Below are positions 17,957 to 26,768 of a stretch of DNA of 64,000 bases, one piece after another. Within the stretch, counting starts at the first letter, position 1. Every line of letters begins with the position of its first letter. Source of the stretch: Sandaracinaceae bacterium (GTDB lineage Bacteria; Myxococcota_A; Polyangia; Polyangiales; Sandaracinaceae); the NCBI GenBank assembly GCA_020633195.1, contig JACKEC010000016.1, positions 186,001 to 250,000 on the forward strand. The letters run 5' to 3'. The position numbers and the translations under genes were made by a program. A model generated the notes under the pieces. The model worked only from the letters and a program-made list of their open reading frames with translations. It had not been told where the DNA came from and did no database searches.

Positions 17957-18846
17957 GGATCGGCGTCGACCTCGGCGGGACCAAGATCGAGGCGGTCGCG
18001 CTCGCCGACGACGGCGCGATCACCGCGCGCGAGCGGGTCCCCACCCCCGCCGCCGACGGCTACGAGGCGATCGTCGACGCCGTCGCGGCGCTCGTGCGCC
18101 GGCTCGACCCGAGCGGCCGCGGCCCCGTCGGGGTCGGCTCGCCCGGGGCGCTCTCGCCGACGACCGGGCTGCTCCGCAACTCGAACACCGTCTGCCTCAA
18201 CGGGCGGCCGCTCGCCGTGGATCTCTCGGACGCGCTCGGCCGCGAGGTGCGGCTCGCCAACGACGCCGACTGCTTCGCGCTCTCCGAGGCCGTCGACGGC
18301 GCCGCGGCGGGGGCCGAGACGGTGTTCGGGGTGATCGTCGGCACGGGGACGGGCGGCGGCTTCGTCGTCCGGGGCCAGCTCGTGCGAGGGCCGAACGCGA
18401 TCGCGGGGGAGTGGGGCCACGTCCCGCTGCCCTGGCCTCACGCGACGGAGCTCCCGGGCCCGGCGTGCTACTGCGGCCGCCGGGGCTGCCTCGAGACGTG
18501 GTTGAGCGGACCGGGGATCGCCGCCGACCACGAGCGCGCGACCGGCGCGCGGCTGGACGCCGGGACCCTCGCCGAGCGCGCGCGCGACGGAGACGCCGCG
18601 GCCTCCGCGACCCTCGACCGCCACGTGGACCGCTTCGCCCGCGGCCTCGCGTCGGTGATCAACGTGTTCGACCCGCACGTCATCGTGCTCGGCGGCGGGG
18701 TCTCGAACCTCGCGCACCTGTACACCGCGATCCCCGAGCGGTGGGGCGCCTATGTCTTCAGCGACGCGGTGGCCACGCGCCTCGTGAAGAACCTCCACGG
18801 CGACTCGTCGGGCGTGCGCGGCGCCGCCTGGCTCGTCGGGGCTTGA
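17953..18846 (+). CDS. ROK-family sugar kinase
   Basis: 297 residues, start overlapping the rSAM stop (ATGA at 17953). Typical ROK features are visible: MRIGVDLGGTKIEAV phosphate loop, GVGSPGAL, NDADCFALSEA, VIVGTGTGGGFV and the zinc site GEWGHVPLPWP plus CYCGRRGCLETWLSGPG. GVIGTGxGGG and ExGH features place it with N-acetylglucosamine, N-acetylmannosamine or fructo/glucokinases; the E-W-G-H-V pattern and length best fit NagK/Mak-type kinases that phosphorylate the sugar at C6. Cotranslation with an rSAM enzyme is unusual and suggests that the rSAM product or substrate is a sugar. Confidence 0.92.
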   Translation: MRIGVDLGGTKIEAVALADDGAITARERVPTPAADGYEAIVDAVAALVRRLDPSGRGPVGVGSPGALSPTTGLLRNSNTVCLNGRPLAVDLSDALGREVRLANDADCFALSEAVDGAAAGAETVFGVIVGTGTGGGFVVRGQLVRGPNAIAGEWGHVPLPWPHATELPGPACYCGRRGCLETWLSGPGIAADHERATGARLDAGTLAERARDGDAAASATLDRHVDRFARGLASVINVFDPHVIVLGGGVSNLAHLYTAIPERWGAYVFSDAVATRLVKNLHGDSSGVRGAAWLVGA

Positions 18847-18860
18847 GGGGTTCGGCTTTC

Positions 18861-19008
18861 GAATTTCGCGCGAAGGGCGCGAAAGGAGGCAAAGAGGGCT
18901 GTTTTGCGATCGCGGCCATCGGCGATGGGGACGTCCAGGGGAGGGACTGACGGCCACGGCGCACGACCCTGAAGTCTTTGCCCCCTTCGCGATCTTTGCG
19001 CGAAATTC
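18861..19008. repeat. Long imperfect inverted repeat between convergent genes
   Basis: The left arm (18861-18896) begins GAATTTCGCGCGAAGG and the right arm (18974-19008) is its reverse complement with about five or six mismatches and one gap over 35 bases. The AT-richer arms (GGCAAAGA ends) contrast with the surrounding DNA. It fills the 169-base gap between the ROK kinase and the convergent double-rSAM gene. It could be a terminator for both, or a dispersed palindromic repeat. No ORF or RBS is visible in this gap. Confidence 0.6.
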
Positions 19009-19015
19009 GGGGATC

Positions 19016-21274
19016 TCAGAGCGGCCGCGCGGGGCGGAGCAGGTCCTCGGGCGCGATCAGCCACGGCGGCTCGGGGACGTCGTCGAGCTCGTAGAAGCCG
19101 CCGCAGAAGCACGCGTGAGGGCAGCCCTCGCAGACGGGCTTCTTCGTTCGCCGCTCGGCCAGGTACTCGGCGAGGTTGACCGTCTCGTTGTTCACGAAGG
19201 TCATGTGGCGCGAGAGCTTCGCGAGGTCTCCGGTGAGGTGCGCCTCGTAGCCGGGCATGAAGCAGAAGGGCAGGTTGATCACCTGGATCTTCATCCTGTC
19301 GCCGAGCTCGTCGATCAGGCGCATGACGCGGTCGGCGGCGGCCTGGGTGTCGGGCGCGACCCACTTCGTCGCGCGCCCGAACGGGGTGAGGAACTGGATG
19401 TTGAGCCAGCGCAGATCGAGGTCCCACGCGAGCTGCGCGAGCGCGCGGAGGTGCTCGTGGTTCCCCTTGGTCACCGTGACGTTCATCCCGAGCTCGACGC
19501 CGTCGGGGCGGTGGCGGCCCGCGTTCCGGATGCCCTCGACGGTCTGGTCGAACGCCTCGGCCACGCCGACCTGCTGCGCGTGGGTGCGCGCGTCGTGGCC
19601 GTGCACCGAGAAGAGGAGGGTGGTGAGCCCGCTCGTGACCAGCGTCCGCGCGTAGTCGTCGTAGGCGCAGCGGCGGCCGTTCGTGGTCACGTTGATCCGC
19701 TCGTAGCCGATCGCGCGCGCGTGTCGGATCAGCGGGACGAGCTCCGGGTTCAGGGTGGGCTCGCCGCCGTCGAAGTCGACCATCGTGACGCCCCGCGCTC
19801 TGTACAGGTCGAGGTGCTCGCGCTGACGCGGCGGGTGGCCGTCGACCTGCGTGCGCGTCCCCACCGCGCAGAAGGTGCAATGATTGTTGCACACGTACGT
19901 CACGTTCATGATGAGCTTCTCGGGCCCGCGGGACGCGGCGAGGCGCTGCTCGAACGTCCAGCGGAACTTCTCGAGGTGCCCCGCGTCGTGGCTCGGGACC
20001 TGCTGGAAGTGCGGCCCCCAGTCCTCCACCACCGGGAGCGAGCGCCCCTCGGCGAGGCGCGTACCCGGCAAGGGCGTGGCGTACTGCACCGCGGGCTCCG
20101 CGCCGAAGCGGTCGAACAGATCGAGCGCGCGGGACAGCGTCTGGTTGATCTCCGCCGCCGTCTCCGTCGGCAGCCCGATCATCCAGTGCACGAGCAGCGG
20201 CACACCGACCTCGGCGGCCTCGGAGGCGACGCGCTCGATGTCGGCGAGGTCGAGCTGCTTGTCGACCACCTCGTCGAGCACGCGCTGGCTCCCGCTCTCG
20301 GCGCTGACGCTCACCGTCGTGACGCGGCCGCGCATGCGGCTCAGGTGCTCCTTCGACAGGTAGTCCGCGCGGTAGCCGTTGGGGACCTCGAAGGCGAGGT
20401 CGTGGCGCTCGACCGCGTCGAGGACCGCGTCGAAGTGGCCCTGCCGCACGTTGATCAGCTCGTCGAGGAACGCGATCCGCGTCGCGCCGTGGCCGGCGAG
20501 GGCGGCGACGTGCGCGGCGACGTTCTCGGCGCTCAGGCGGCGCTGCACCTTGGGCTCGCCCGCGCGGTGGTCCGGGTTCGAGGAGCAGTGCGCGCAGCGG
20601 AAGGGGCAGCCGCGCGAGGTCACCATCGGCAGCGTTCGCCCGTCGTCGATGGGGAAGTGCCAGCTCGGCCGACCGGCGCTCGCGACGACGCGGACGCGGA
20701 AGCGGTCGAGCGCGTCGAGGTCGACGAGATCCCACGCGGGCGGCGGCAGCGCGTCGAGGTCGGGGGTGGCGCCGCGGAGCACGCCCACGCCGTCGAGCGC
20801 GGCGACGATGCTCGCCTCGGCCTCGTACTTCAGCCACGCGCGGGCCTCCGGGTAGCTCGCGAGGAGCGCGTCGCCGGTCTCCACGTAGTGCTGCCCCGAC
20901 TGGTACGCGTCCGCGAGCACGATCGGCGCTCTCGCGTGGATCGCCCGGGAGCCGCGCAGGATCGCGGCGAGCACGTCGTCGCGGTGCGGCGGGCGGTGAA
21001 ACGGGGTGACGGCGACCACCACCGCGTCGACGGGGCCGGCCGCCTCGACCTCGGCGAGCACGTTCTCGACGCTCGCGCCGAGGTGGCCTCGGCCGTCGCG
21101 GCGCCAGTGGAGCGTGGAGGTCTGGAGCGCGTAGGCGTCGACGAGCGCGACGTCGCCGAGCCGGTCCCGCAGGGTCGCCGCGACCGACGCGGCGCCGAGG
21201 TCCGCGAAGTACGGGTAGTCGATGAAGTCGCGCGCGATCGTGGTCGGCGGGTGGATCACGAGCACGCGGCGCAT
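19016..21274 (-). CDS. Double radical SAM fusion (B12-binding-type rSAM + second rSAM)
   Basis: 752 residues from the ATG at 21274. Residues 1-180: a B12-binding-like domain (VLVIHPPTT; FADLGAASVAATLRDR; LADAYQSGQHY). Residues about 215-420: first rSAM site C223, C227, C230 (CPFRCAHC) with SVSAESGSQRVLDEV and WMIGLPTET. Residues about 452-752: a second, independent rSAM barrel with C462, C466, C469 (CNNHCTFC), FDGGEPTLNPEL, SVHGHDARTH, then LPFCFMPGYE and CEGCPHACFCGGFYEL. Two complete catalytic sites in one chain are rare and imply coupled reactions or channelling. The second barrel resembles the 3160 enzyme most (CNN triad, HGH motif). The start is seven bases after TACCCT. Confidence 0.88.
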   Translation of the reverse strand: MRRVLVIHPPTTIARDFIDYPYFADLGAASVAATLRDRLGDVALVDAYALQTSTLHWRRDGRGHLGASVENVLAEVEAAGPVDAVVVAVTPFHRPPHRDDVLAAILRGSRAIHARAPIVLADAYQSGQHYVETGDALLASYPEARAWLKYEAEASIVAALDGVGVLRGATPDLDALPPPAWDLVDLDALDRFRVRVVASAGRPSWHFPIDDGRTLPMVTSRGCPFRCAHCSSNPDHRAGEPKVQRRLSAENVAAHVAALAGHGATRIAFLDELINVRQGHFDAVLDAVERHDLAFEVPNGYRADYLSKEHLSRMRGRVTTVSVSAESGSQRVLDEVVDKQLDLADIERVASEAAEVGVPLLVHWMIGLPTETAAEINQTLSRALDLFDRFGAEPAVQYATPLPGTRLAEGRSLPVVEDWGPHFQQVPSHDAGHLEKFRWTFEQRLAASRGPEKLIMNVTYVCNNHCTFCAVGTRTQVDGHPPRQREHLDLYRARGVTMVDFDGGEPTLNPELVPLIRHARAIGYERINVTTNGRRCAYDDYARTLVTSGLTTLLFSVHGHDARTHAQQVGVAEAFDQTVEGIRNAGRHRPDGVELGMNVTVTKGNHEHLRALAQLAWDLDLRWLNIQFLTPFGRATKWVAPDTQAAADRVMRLIDELGDRMKIQVINLPFCFMPGYEAHLTGDLAKLSRHMTFVNNETVNLAEYLAERRTKKPVCEGCPHACFCGGFYELDDVPEPPWLIAPEDLLRPARPL

Positions 21275-21308
21275 GACCGACAGGGTAGCGCGGGATACGA
21301 TCCAGGCG
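21275..21308. promoter_or_regulatory. 34-base divergent promoter region
   Basis: Two start codons face away from each other across 34 bases. TACCCT on the minus strand (21287-21282) lies seven bases before the ATG at 21274; TACGAT on the plus strand (21296-21301) lies seven bases before the ATG at 21309. Each -35 region must fall inside the opposite transcript's start area, so the two promoters overlap and may compete or be co-regulated. Confidence 0.5.
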
Positions 21309-23042
21309 ATGCTCACCGAGGAGGTTCATTCCGCCGGGGTCGCCGACGACAAGGTCGCGCTTCACGAGGACGCCGCGCACGAGCGCCGGAACTGGGTGCG
21401 CCTCACCTACGACTGCAACAACAAGTGCATCTTCTGCCTCGACTCGGACACCCACGACGGCGAGATGCGCGACCCCGAGGAGGTGAAGCGGCAGATCCTC
21501 GACGGGCGGAAGAAGGGCGCGACGCGCCTGATCCTGTCGGGCGGTGAGCCGACCATCCACCCGCGCTACGTCGACTTCATCCGGCTCGGTCGCCTCGCCG
21601 GGTACCCGAAGATCCAGACCGTCACCAACGGCCGCCTCTTCGCGTACCAGGAGTTCATCGACAAGTGCGTCGCGGCGGGGCTCTCCGAGATCACGTTCTC
21701 GCTCCACGGCCCGAACGCGCGCGTGCACGACGCGCTGGTCGGCGTGAAGGGCGCGTTCGAGCAGGAGAGCGCCGGGCTGCGCAAGGCGCTCGACGACGGC
21801 CGCCCCATCGTCAACGTCGACATCGTCATCAACCGCGGGAACGTGAAGGTCCTGCCGGAGATGCTCGAGACCTTCTACGGCTGGGGCGTGCGCGAGTTCG
21901 ATCTCTTGCAGGTCGTGCCCTTCGGCCGCGCGTTCACCGAGGGCCGCGACATCCTCTTCTACGATCTCGAGGAGGCCGCGCCGTACGTCCGCGAGGCGCT
22001 CGCGTTCTCGGAGCGGCCGGACGTCCACGTCTGGTTCAACCGCTTCCCGCCGCCGCACCTCGAGGGCTACGAGCACCTCATCCAGGACCCCTACAAGCTC
22101 AACGACGAGGTCCGCGGCCGGCGCCAGGAGCTCGACCGACAGCTCGAGCACGGCGAGCCCCTCGACTGCCGCGATCCGGGGCGCTGCAAGTACTGCTACC
22201 TCGAGTCGCTCTGCGACGGGCTCGAGGTCGCGCAGGAGACGACGCATCAGCACCGCTTCGAGCGCGTGCGCCTCGACACGCGCTGGGAGGCGAGCCTGCC
22301 GCCCGTCTACGGGGGCGATCCCGCCTCCGCGCGGAAGGTGAACGGCAAGGTCGGCCTGCCGGTCTTCGGGGGCTCCACGCCGACGCTCGAGCACCTGCCG
22401 CTGCCTGCGCGCGTCGCGCGCGCGGGCGCGACGACGTTCTGGGTGAAGGCGCCCGACCTCGCGGCCGCGCGCGCCGCGCTCGCGCCCTTCGACGACGTCG
22501 AGGCGATCGAGCTCGAGCTCGACGACTACGCCGGCCTCGCCGAGGATCCCTCGAAGGTGACCCGCGCGATCGCGTCGACGCCGGCGCAGATCGAGGAGCT
22601 GCTCGCCGTCGACGCGCCGTTCGAGGTGCTCGTCGATCTCGGCGTGGCCACGATGGCGTGGCTCGACGCGAACCCGCCGTCGCCGCGCCTCGCGATCCGG
22701 CAGCCCACCTACGAGCGCCTCACCGAGGCGAGCGAGCAGGACGTCGACGCGCCCGCGTTCTTCGCGCGGTATGCGAAGGACGTCCCGGTGGAGGGGTTGC
22801 CCGCCTGCGTGATCGGGCGCGCGCCGAGGATCCCCGCGCGCACGCTCGACACGGCGATGATGCGCCCCGACGGGCAGCTGGAGATCTTCCGCTACACGCG
22901 CCGCTACATCCTCGACGGCTACCGCTCGAAGTCGCTGCGCTGCCGCGCGTGCGTGCACGACGCCGAGTGCGCGGGTCTGCACATCAACCAGGTGCGGGCG
23001 CACGGCTACCGGTGGCTCGCGCCGATCAGTCCGCCTGGGTGA
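21309..23042 (+). CDS. Radical SAM protein with degenerate second rSAM-like half
   Basis: 577 residues. The N-terminal half is catalytic: C36, C40, C43 (CNNKCIFC), ILSGGEPTIHPRY, SLHGPNARVHDAL and the auxiliary motif CKYCYLESLCDG near 297; the preceding Cys of the PxC element is replaced (FPPPHLEGYE). The C-terminal half (about 345-577) looks like a second barrel without CX3CX2C: FWVKAPDLAAARAAL, a strand/helix alternation, then GLPACVIGRA and CRACVHDAECAG with HGYRWLAP at the end. This mirrors, in reverse order, the degenerate-plus-active fusion of the 10101 gene. The final 17 bases overlap the convergent GIDE-domain gene. Confidence 0.85.
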   Translation: MLTEEVHSAGVADDKVALHEDAAHERRNWVRLTYDCNNKCIFCLDSDTHDGEMRDPEEVKRQILDGRKKGATRLILSGGEPTIHPRYVDFIRLGRLAGYPKIQTVTNGRLFAYQEFIDKCVAAGLSEITFSLHGPNARVHDALVGVKGAFEQESAGLRKALDDGRPIVNVDIVINRGNVKVLPEMLETFYGWGVREFDLLQVVPFGRAFTEGRDILFYDLEEAAPYVREALAFSERPDVHVWFNRFPPPHLEGYEHLIQDPYKLNDEVRGRRQELDRQLEHGEPLDCRDPGRCKYCYLESLCDGLEVAQETTHQHRFERVRLDTRWEASLPPVYGGDPASARKVNGKVGLPVFGGSTPTLEHLPLPARVARAGATTFWVKAPDLAAARAALAPFDDVEAIELELDDYAGLAEDPSKVTRAIASTPAQIEELLAVDAPFEVLVDLGVATMAWLDANPPSPRLAIRQPTYERLTEASEQDVDAPAFFARYAKDVPVEGLPACVIGRAPRIPARTLDTAMMRPDGQLEIFRYTRRYILDGYRSKSLRCRACVHDAECAGLHINQVRAHGYRWLAPISPPG

Positions 23043-23709
23043 CGTCGGCCTGGTCGCTGACGAGCAGGGGGCCGCTCTCGGGCGCCTCGACCACGAGGCG
23101 CTTGGGCGAGACCGCCTCCCGGTAGCCCTCGCCGGCGCGCGCCGCCTCGTCCGGGTCGCGCTCCCAGCGGCCCCGGCCGACCACCGCGACCGTCTCGCCC
23201 GGCTCCGCGATCCCCTCGCGGTAGCGGATGGTCTTGTTGAAGATCCAGCCCTGCGTGTCGTGGCCGCGCGCGGCGAGGAACGCGGTCAGCTCGGGGGTCG
23301 GGTCGTTCAGGAAGCCGCTGCCGCCGCGCGCGTCGCCGTCGAGCACGGCCTGGACGTGGCTGGTGCGCACGAGCGCCTTGCCGGAGTCGTCGCGCAGGAA
23401 GAAGTCGACGCCGCCGGCCTCGTCCACGATCGTCCTCCAGTAGCTGCTCTTGCCGCGGGAGATCTTCTCCTCGACGATCACGCGCCAGTACGCGCAGAGC
23501 CTCCCGCTGAGCGGCGAGGCCACGGGCGCCTCGACGTGGACCTCGCCCACGACGCGCGCCCGCTCGCCCTCGAGCACGTCGGCGATCACCCGCCGAGGCG
23601 CCCCGCGCATCGCCCGCTTCGCGCGCTGGTCGTCCGAGAAGTACCAGCCGATGCCCGCGATGAGGCCGAACGCGAGGATCGCGAGCAGGAGGACCGAGAG
23701 GAACGTCAT
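23026..23709 (-). CDS. Membrane-anchored GIDE-domain protein
   Basis: 227 residues. One N-terminal transmembrane helix (FLSVLLLAILAFGLIAGIGWYF) is followed by a cytoplasmic or periplasmic domain with GEVHVEAPVASPLSGRLCAYWRVIVEE and WRTIVDEAGGVDFFLRDDSGKALV, the pattern of the GIDE domain named after mitochondrial E3 ligase MUL1 (growth inhibition and differentiation-related). Bacterial members lack the RING finger, as here, so ligase activity is not implied. They are often linked to membrane or lipid genes; here the gene lies 16 bases downstream of a long-chain acyl-CoA synthetase on the same strand, probably one transcript. Confidence 0.72.
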   Translation of the reverse strand: MTFLSVLLLAILAFGLIAGIGWYFSDDQRAKRAMRGAPRRVIADVLEGERARVVGEVHVEAPVASPLSGRLCAYWRVIVEEKISRGKSSYWRTIVDEAGGVDFFLRDDSGKALVRTSHVQAVLDGDARGGSGFLNDPTPELTAFLAARGHDTQGWIFNKTIRYREGIAEPGETVAVVGRGRWERDPDEAARAGEGYREAVSPKRLVVEAPESGPLLVSDQADVTQAD

Positions 23710-23725
23710 CGCCGAGCGGAGCCGG

Positions 23726-25555
23726 TCACTCCGCCGGCGCGGCGGCCGCCTTGCCCTCGGGGCTGGCGTAGAGCGCGTCGATGTTGGACGCGTACTTCTT
23801 GTTCACGACGTTGCGCTTGATCTTCATCGTCGGCGTGAGCTCGTCGCCCTCCACCGAGAACTCGACCGGCAGCACCTCGAACTTCTTGATCGTCTGGTAG
23901 CGCGCGACCTTCGCGTTGCACTCCGCCTCGATCTGATCGGTGAGGTACTTCCGGACGGCGTCGCTCTTCGAGACCTTCTCGAGGCCCTCGTCGGCGATGC
24001 CGAGGCGGCTCGTCAGCTCCGGCAGGGACTCGGGGTCCAGCGTGATCAGCGCCGACAAGTAGGGTTGCCGATCTCCGACCACGACCGCCTGCCCGACGCC
24101 CGCGATCTGCTTGATGTGCGCCTCCATCTCCGCCGGCGCGACGTTCTTGCCGCCCGCGGTGATGATGAGGTCCTTCTTGCGGCCGGTGATCTTGAGGTTG
24201 CCCTCGTCGTCGAGCGCGCCGAGGTCCCCGGTGTGCAGCCAGCCGTCGGCGTCGAGGAGCTCCTCGGTCTTGTCCGGCATGTGGAGGTAGCCGCGCGTCA
24301 TGTTGCGGCCCTTGAGGAGGATCTCCTCGTCGTCCGCGATCTTGATGGTGACGCCCTGAAGCGCCTTTCCGACGGTGCCGAAGCGCGGCTTGCCGTACGT
24401 GCCGCAGGTGGCGACGCCGGTGGTCTCGCTCATCCCGAAGCCCTCGTAGACGACGATGCCGAGCGAGGCGAAGAACTCGAGGGTGCCCACCGAGATCGGC
24501 GCGGCGCCGGTCGCGGCGGCGACGATCTGATCCATGCCGAGCTTCTCGCGCACGCCGCCGAGGATCTTCTGCGCCTGGCTGCGCATGAAGCCGGTGACCG
24601 GCCTGCCGGTCGCGACCTCCTGCTTGAAGGACTCGAGCTCCTTCGCGCGCGCCCAGCCCACGAGCCAGCCCTTGAGGCCCCCCGTGTCGGCGAGCTTCGC
24701 CTCGAGCGCGGCCTGGAACTTCTCCCAGACGCGCGGCACCCCGAGGAAGAGGGTGGGGCGGACGTCCACGAGGTAGTCCTTGATCAGCTTCAGGTCGGGG
24801 CAGAAGAACACCTGCCCGCCCGTGGCGAGGTGCATGAAGTTCGTGAACAGCTGCTCGGCGACGTGGCAGAGCGGCAGGTAGCTCACCGACCGGTAGACGC
24901 CCTCCTCGGCGAACGGGGGCATGCGCTCGATGATCGCCTCGCCGATCATCACCATGCCGCCGTGCTCGAGGGTGACCGCCTTGGGGACGCCGGTGGTGCC
25001 CGACGTGTAGATCAGGAGCGCGGTCTCGTCCTCGGTCAGGTCCTCGAGGCGCTCGTCGAGGGCCGCGTCGTCCTGCTCGCGCCCGAGCGCCCGCAGCGCC
25101 TCGAGGCTCATCACGCGCTCGTCGCTGCTCCCGATCGCGTCCATCGTGACGATCTTGTCGACCGACATCAGGCCGGCCTCGATGCAGCGCAGGTACTTGT
25201 CGAGCTGCACGCGGTCGTCGCAGATGGCGATCTTCGCCTTGCAGTGGCTGACGATGTACGCCGTCTGCTCGTCGGTGTTGGTCGTGTAGATCGGCGCCGG
25301 CACGCCGCGCGCGCTCATGATGCCGAACTGGCAGAGGACCCACTCGCTGCGGTTGTTGCCGACGATCGCGACGCAGTCGCCGACCTCGTGGCCGAGCGCG
25401 ATCAGGCCCTTGGCGACCTCGCGGGCCGCCGTCCAGTACTCGCTCCACGTGAGCGTCTGCCAGCTGCCGTCGACCTTGGTGGCGATCGCCTGGCGATCCG
25501 GCCGCTTCTTCGCCCAGCCCTCGAGCTGATCGACGAGCGTCTTCCTCTGCGTCAT
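23726..25555 (-). CDS. Long-chain fatty acid-CoA ligase (AMP-forming)
   Basis: 609 residues with a good GGGAGGG ribosome site six bases before the ATG. All adenylate-forming motifs are present: LLIYTSGTTGVPKAV (P-loop-like, near 186-200), VSYLPLCHVAEQL, YEGFGMSETTGV, GWLHTGDLGALD and KITGRKKDLIITAGGKNVAP. This is the FAA1/FadD15-like long type that activates fatty acids to acyl-CoA with ATP in two steps at the inner membrane. No transmembrane segment is obvious. A TAAGCT -10 candidate lies about 27 bases upstream of the start. Confidence 0.93.
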   Translation of the reverse strand: MTQRKTLVDQLEGWAKKRPDRQAIATKVDGSWQTLTWSEYWTAAREVAKGLIALGHEVGDCVAIVGNNRSEWVLCQFGIMSARGVPAPIYTTNTDEQTAYIVSHCKAKIAICDDRVQLDKYLRCIEAGLMSVDKIVTMDAIGSSDERVMSLEALRALGREQDDAALDERLEDLTEDETALLIYTSGTTGVPKAVTLEHGGMVMIGEAIIERMPPFAEEGVYRSVSYLPLCHVAEQLFTNFMHLATGGQVFFCPDLKLIKDYLVDVRPTLFLGVPRVWEKFQAALEAKLADTGGLKGWLVGWARAKELESFKQEVATGRPVTGFMRSQAQKILGGVREKLGMDQIVAAATGAAPISVGTLEFFASLGIVVYEGFGMSETTGVATCGTYGKPRFGTVGKALQGVTIKIADDEEILLKGRNMTRGYLHMPDKTEELLDADGWLHTGDLGALDDEGNLKITGRKKDLIITAGGKNVAPAEMEAHIKQIAGVGQAVVVGDRQPYLSALITLDPESLPELTSRLGIADEGLEKVSKSDAVRKYLTDQIEAECNAKVARYQTIKKFEVLPVEFSVEGDELTPTMKIKRNVVNKKYASNIDALYASPEGKAAAAPAE

Positions 25556-25617
25556 TCACATCCCTCCCCGAGCCGCGGAGCTTATCCCGGGCCGAGGCGG
25601 GTGGCTACGCGTCCCGC

Positions 25618-26715
25618 TCACATGGTGTCGTAGATGCCGTTGCTGACTTCGATGCGGTACGGGTCGCACGCCAGCACGGAGCCGGCTCGCCGGCGGACGC
25701 GGACGAAGTAGTCGGCCGTGTCGTCCTCGCAGACGCTCACGTCGGTCATCAGCGCCGCGCCGGCGCCCGTGCACGGGCACTGCCCGGTGAGGCGGTCCAT
25801 GACGGTCTGCCGGAAGTCGGTCGCCCAGCTGTAGTCGGTGAACCCGGAGTCGGTGCAGCCCACCGTCGCGCAGTCACCGCGGAAGACGGTGAGCTCGAAG
25901 GTGTCGCCGGGGTTCGAGGTGAACAGCACGCGGACGTGGAAGTTGTCGCAGGCGGTGTCCGCCGCGTCGACGGCGTGGAAGCGGTACCAGACCTCGCGGT
26001 CGTCGGGCATGACGTTGCCGCTGACGGTCATCATCGTGCCGGTGTCGCTGAGGTTGCCGAGATCGATCGGGCTCTCGCAGCTCAGGCCCTGATCGAGCGC
26101 GGGCATCGCCACGCACTCGCATCCGGCGATGCTCCGGTCGAGATCGAAGGTGCCCGCCGGGCACCCGCAGCTGCCGGCGATACAGATGCCGCCGCCGGGG
26201 TACGACTCGCAGAGGGTCGCGGGGTCGCCCTCGTCGATCATGTCGTTGCAGTTCTCGTCGATCCCGTTGCACTGCTCGGGGTTGCCGGGGAACTTGTCCG
26301 GGTCGGTCTCGTCGCAGTCCTCGCCCGCGGGCGAGCCGTCGCCGTCGATGTCGACGTCCATCGGGACGCAGCGCCGGTTGTGGCAGACGTCGGTCGGTCG
26401 ATCGCAGGTGCCGTCGCCGCGGCACGCGGGGTAGTCGCGGCAGGTGCCCGAGTCACAGTACTGGAAGTCGTCGCACGCGCCGCCGCACTCACCGCCGCCG
26501 CCCGAGTCGACCATCATCATGGAGCCGTCGGTGCCGCCGCCCGAGTCACGGGGGGGCGTCGACGAGTCGCCCACGCTCCCGTCGCCGGGCGGGCCCGAGT
26601 CCATGCCTCCGCCGCTGCCCGCGTCGGAACCTTCGCCGCTCGCGCAGCCCGCGATCGCCAGGCTCAGCGCTGCCGAGAGCGCGAGCAAGAGAGTGAGGCT
26701 CGAGGACTTCGCCAT
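25618..26715 (-). CDS. Asp/Cys-rich secreted lipoprotein with MopE-like motif
   Basis: 365 residues from the ATG at 26715. The signal peptide ends in a lipobox LAIAGC. Residues about 25-75 are a low-complexity Gly/Asp/Ser linker. Then come Cys-rich segments (CGGACDDFQYCDSGTCRDY) and DIDGDGSPAGEDCDETDPDKF, CNGIDENCNDMIDEG, the putative metal-binding motif seen in MopE-type myxobacterial surface proteins. The C-terminal 180 residues form a beta-rich domain that may bind ligand. Function is unknown; anchoring and calcium or copper binding are inferred from the motif. Confidence 0.75.
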   Translation of the reverse strand: MAKSSSLTLLLALSAALSLAIAGCASGEGSDAGSGGGMDSGPPGDGSVGDSSTPPRDSGGGTDGSMMMVDSGGGGECGGACDDFQYCDSGTCRDYPACRGDGTCDRPTDVCHNRRCVPMDVDIDGDGSPAGEDCDETDPDKFPGNPEQCNGIDENCNDMIDEGDPATLCESYPGGGICIAGSCGCPAGTFDLDRSIAGCECVAMPALDQGLSCESPIDLGNLSDTGTMMTVSGNVMPDDREVWYRFHAVDAADTACDNFHVRVLFTSNPGDTFELTVFRGDCATVGCTDSGFTDYSWATDFRQTVMDRLTGQCPCTGAGAALMTDVSVCEDDTADYFVRVRRRAGSVLACDPYRIEVSNGIYDTM

Positions 26716-26768
26716 GCGCTCGCGCAAGCATACCCCAGGGTCCGGGCGTCACCAAAGGGCCCGCGAGA

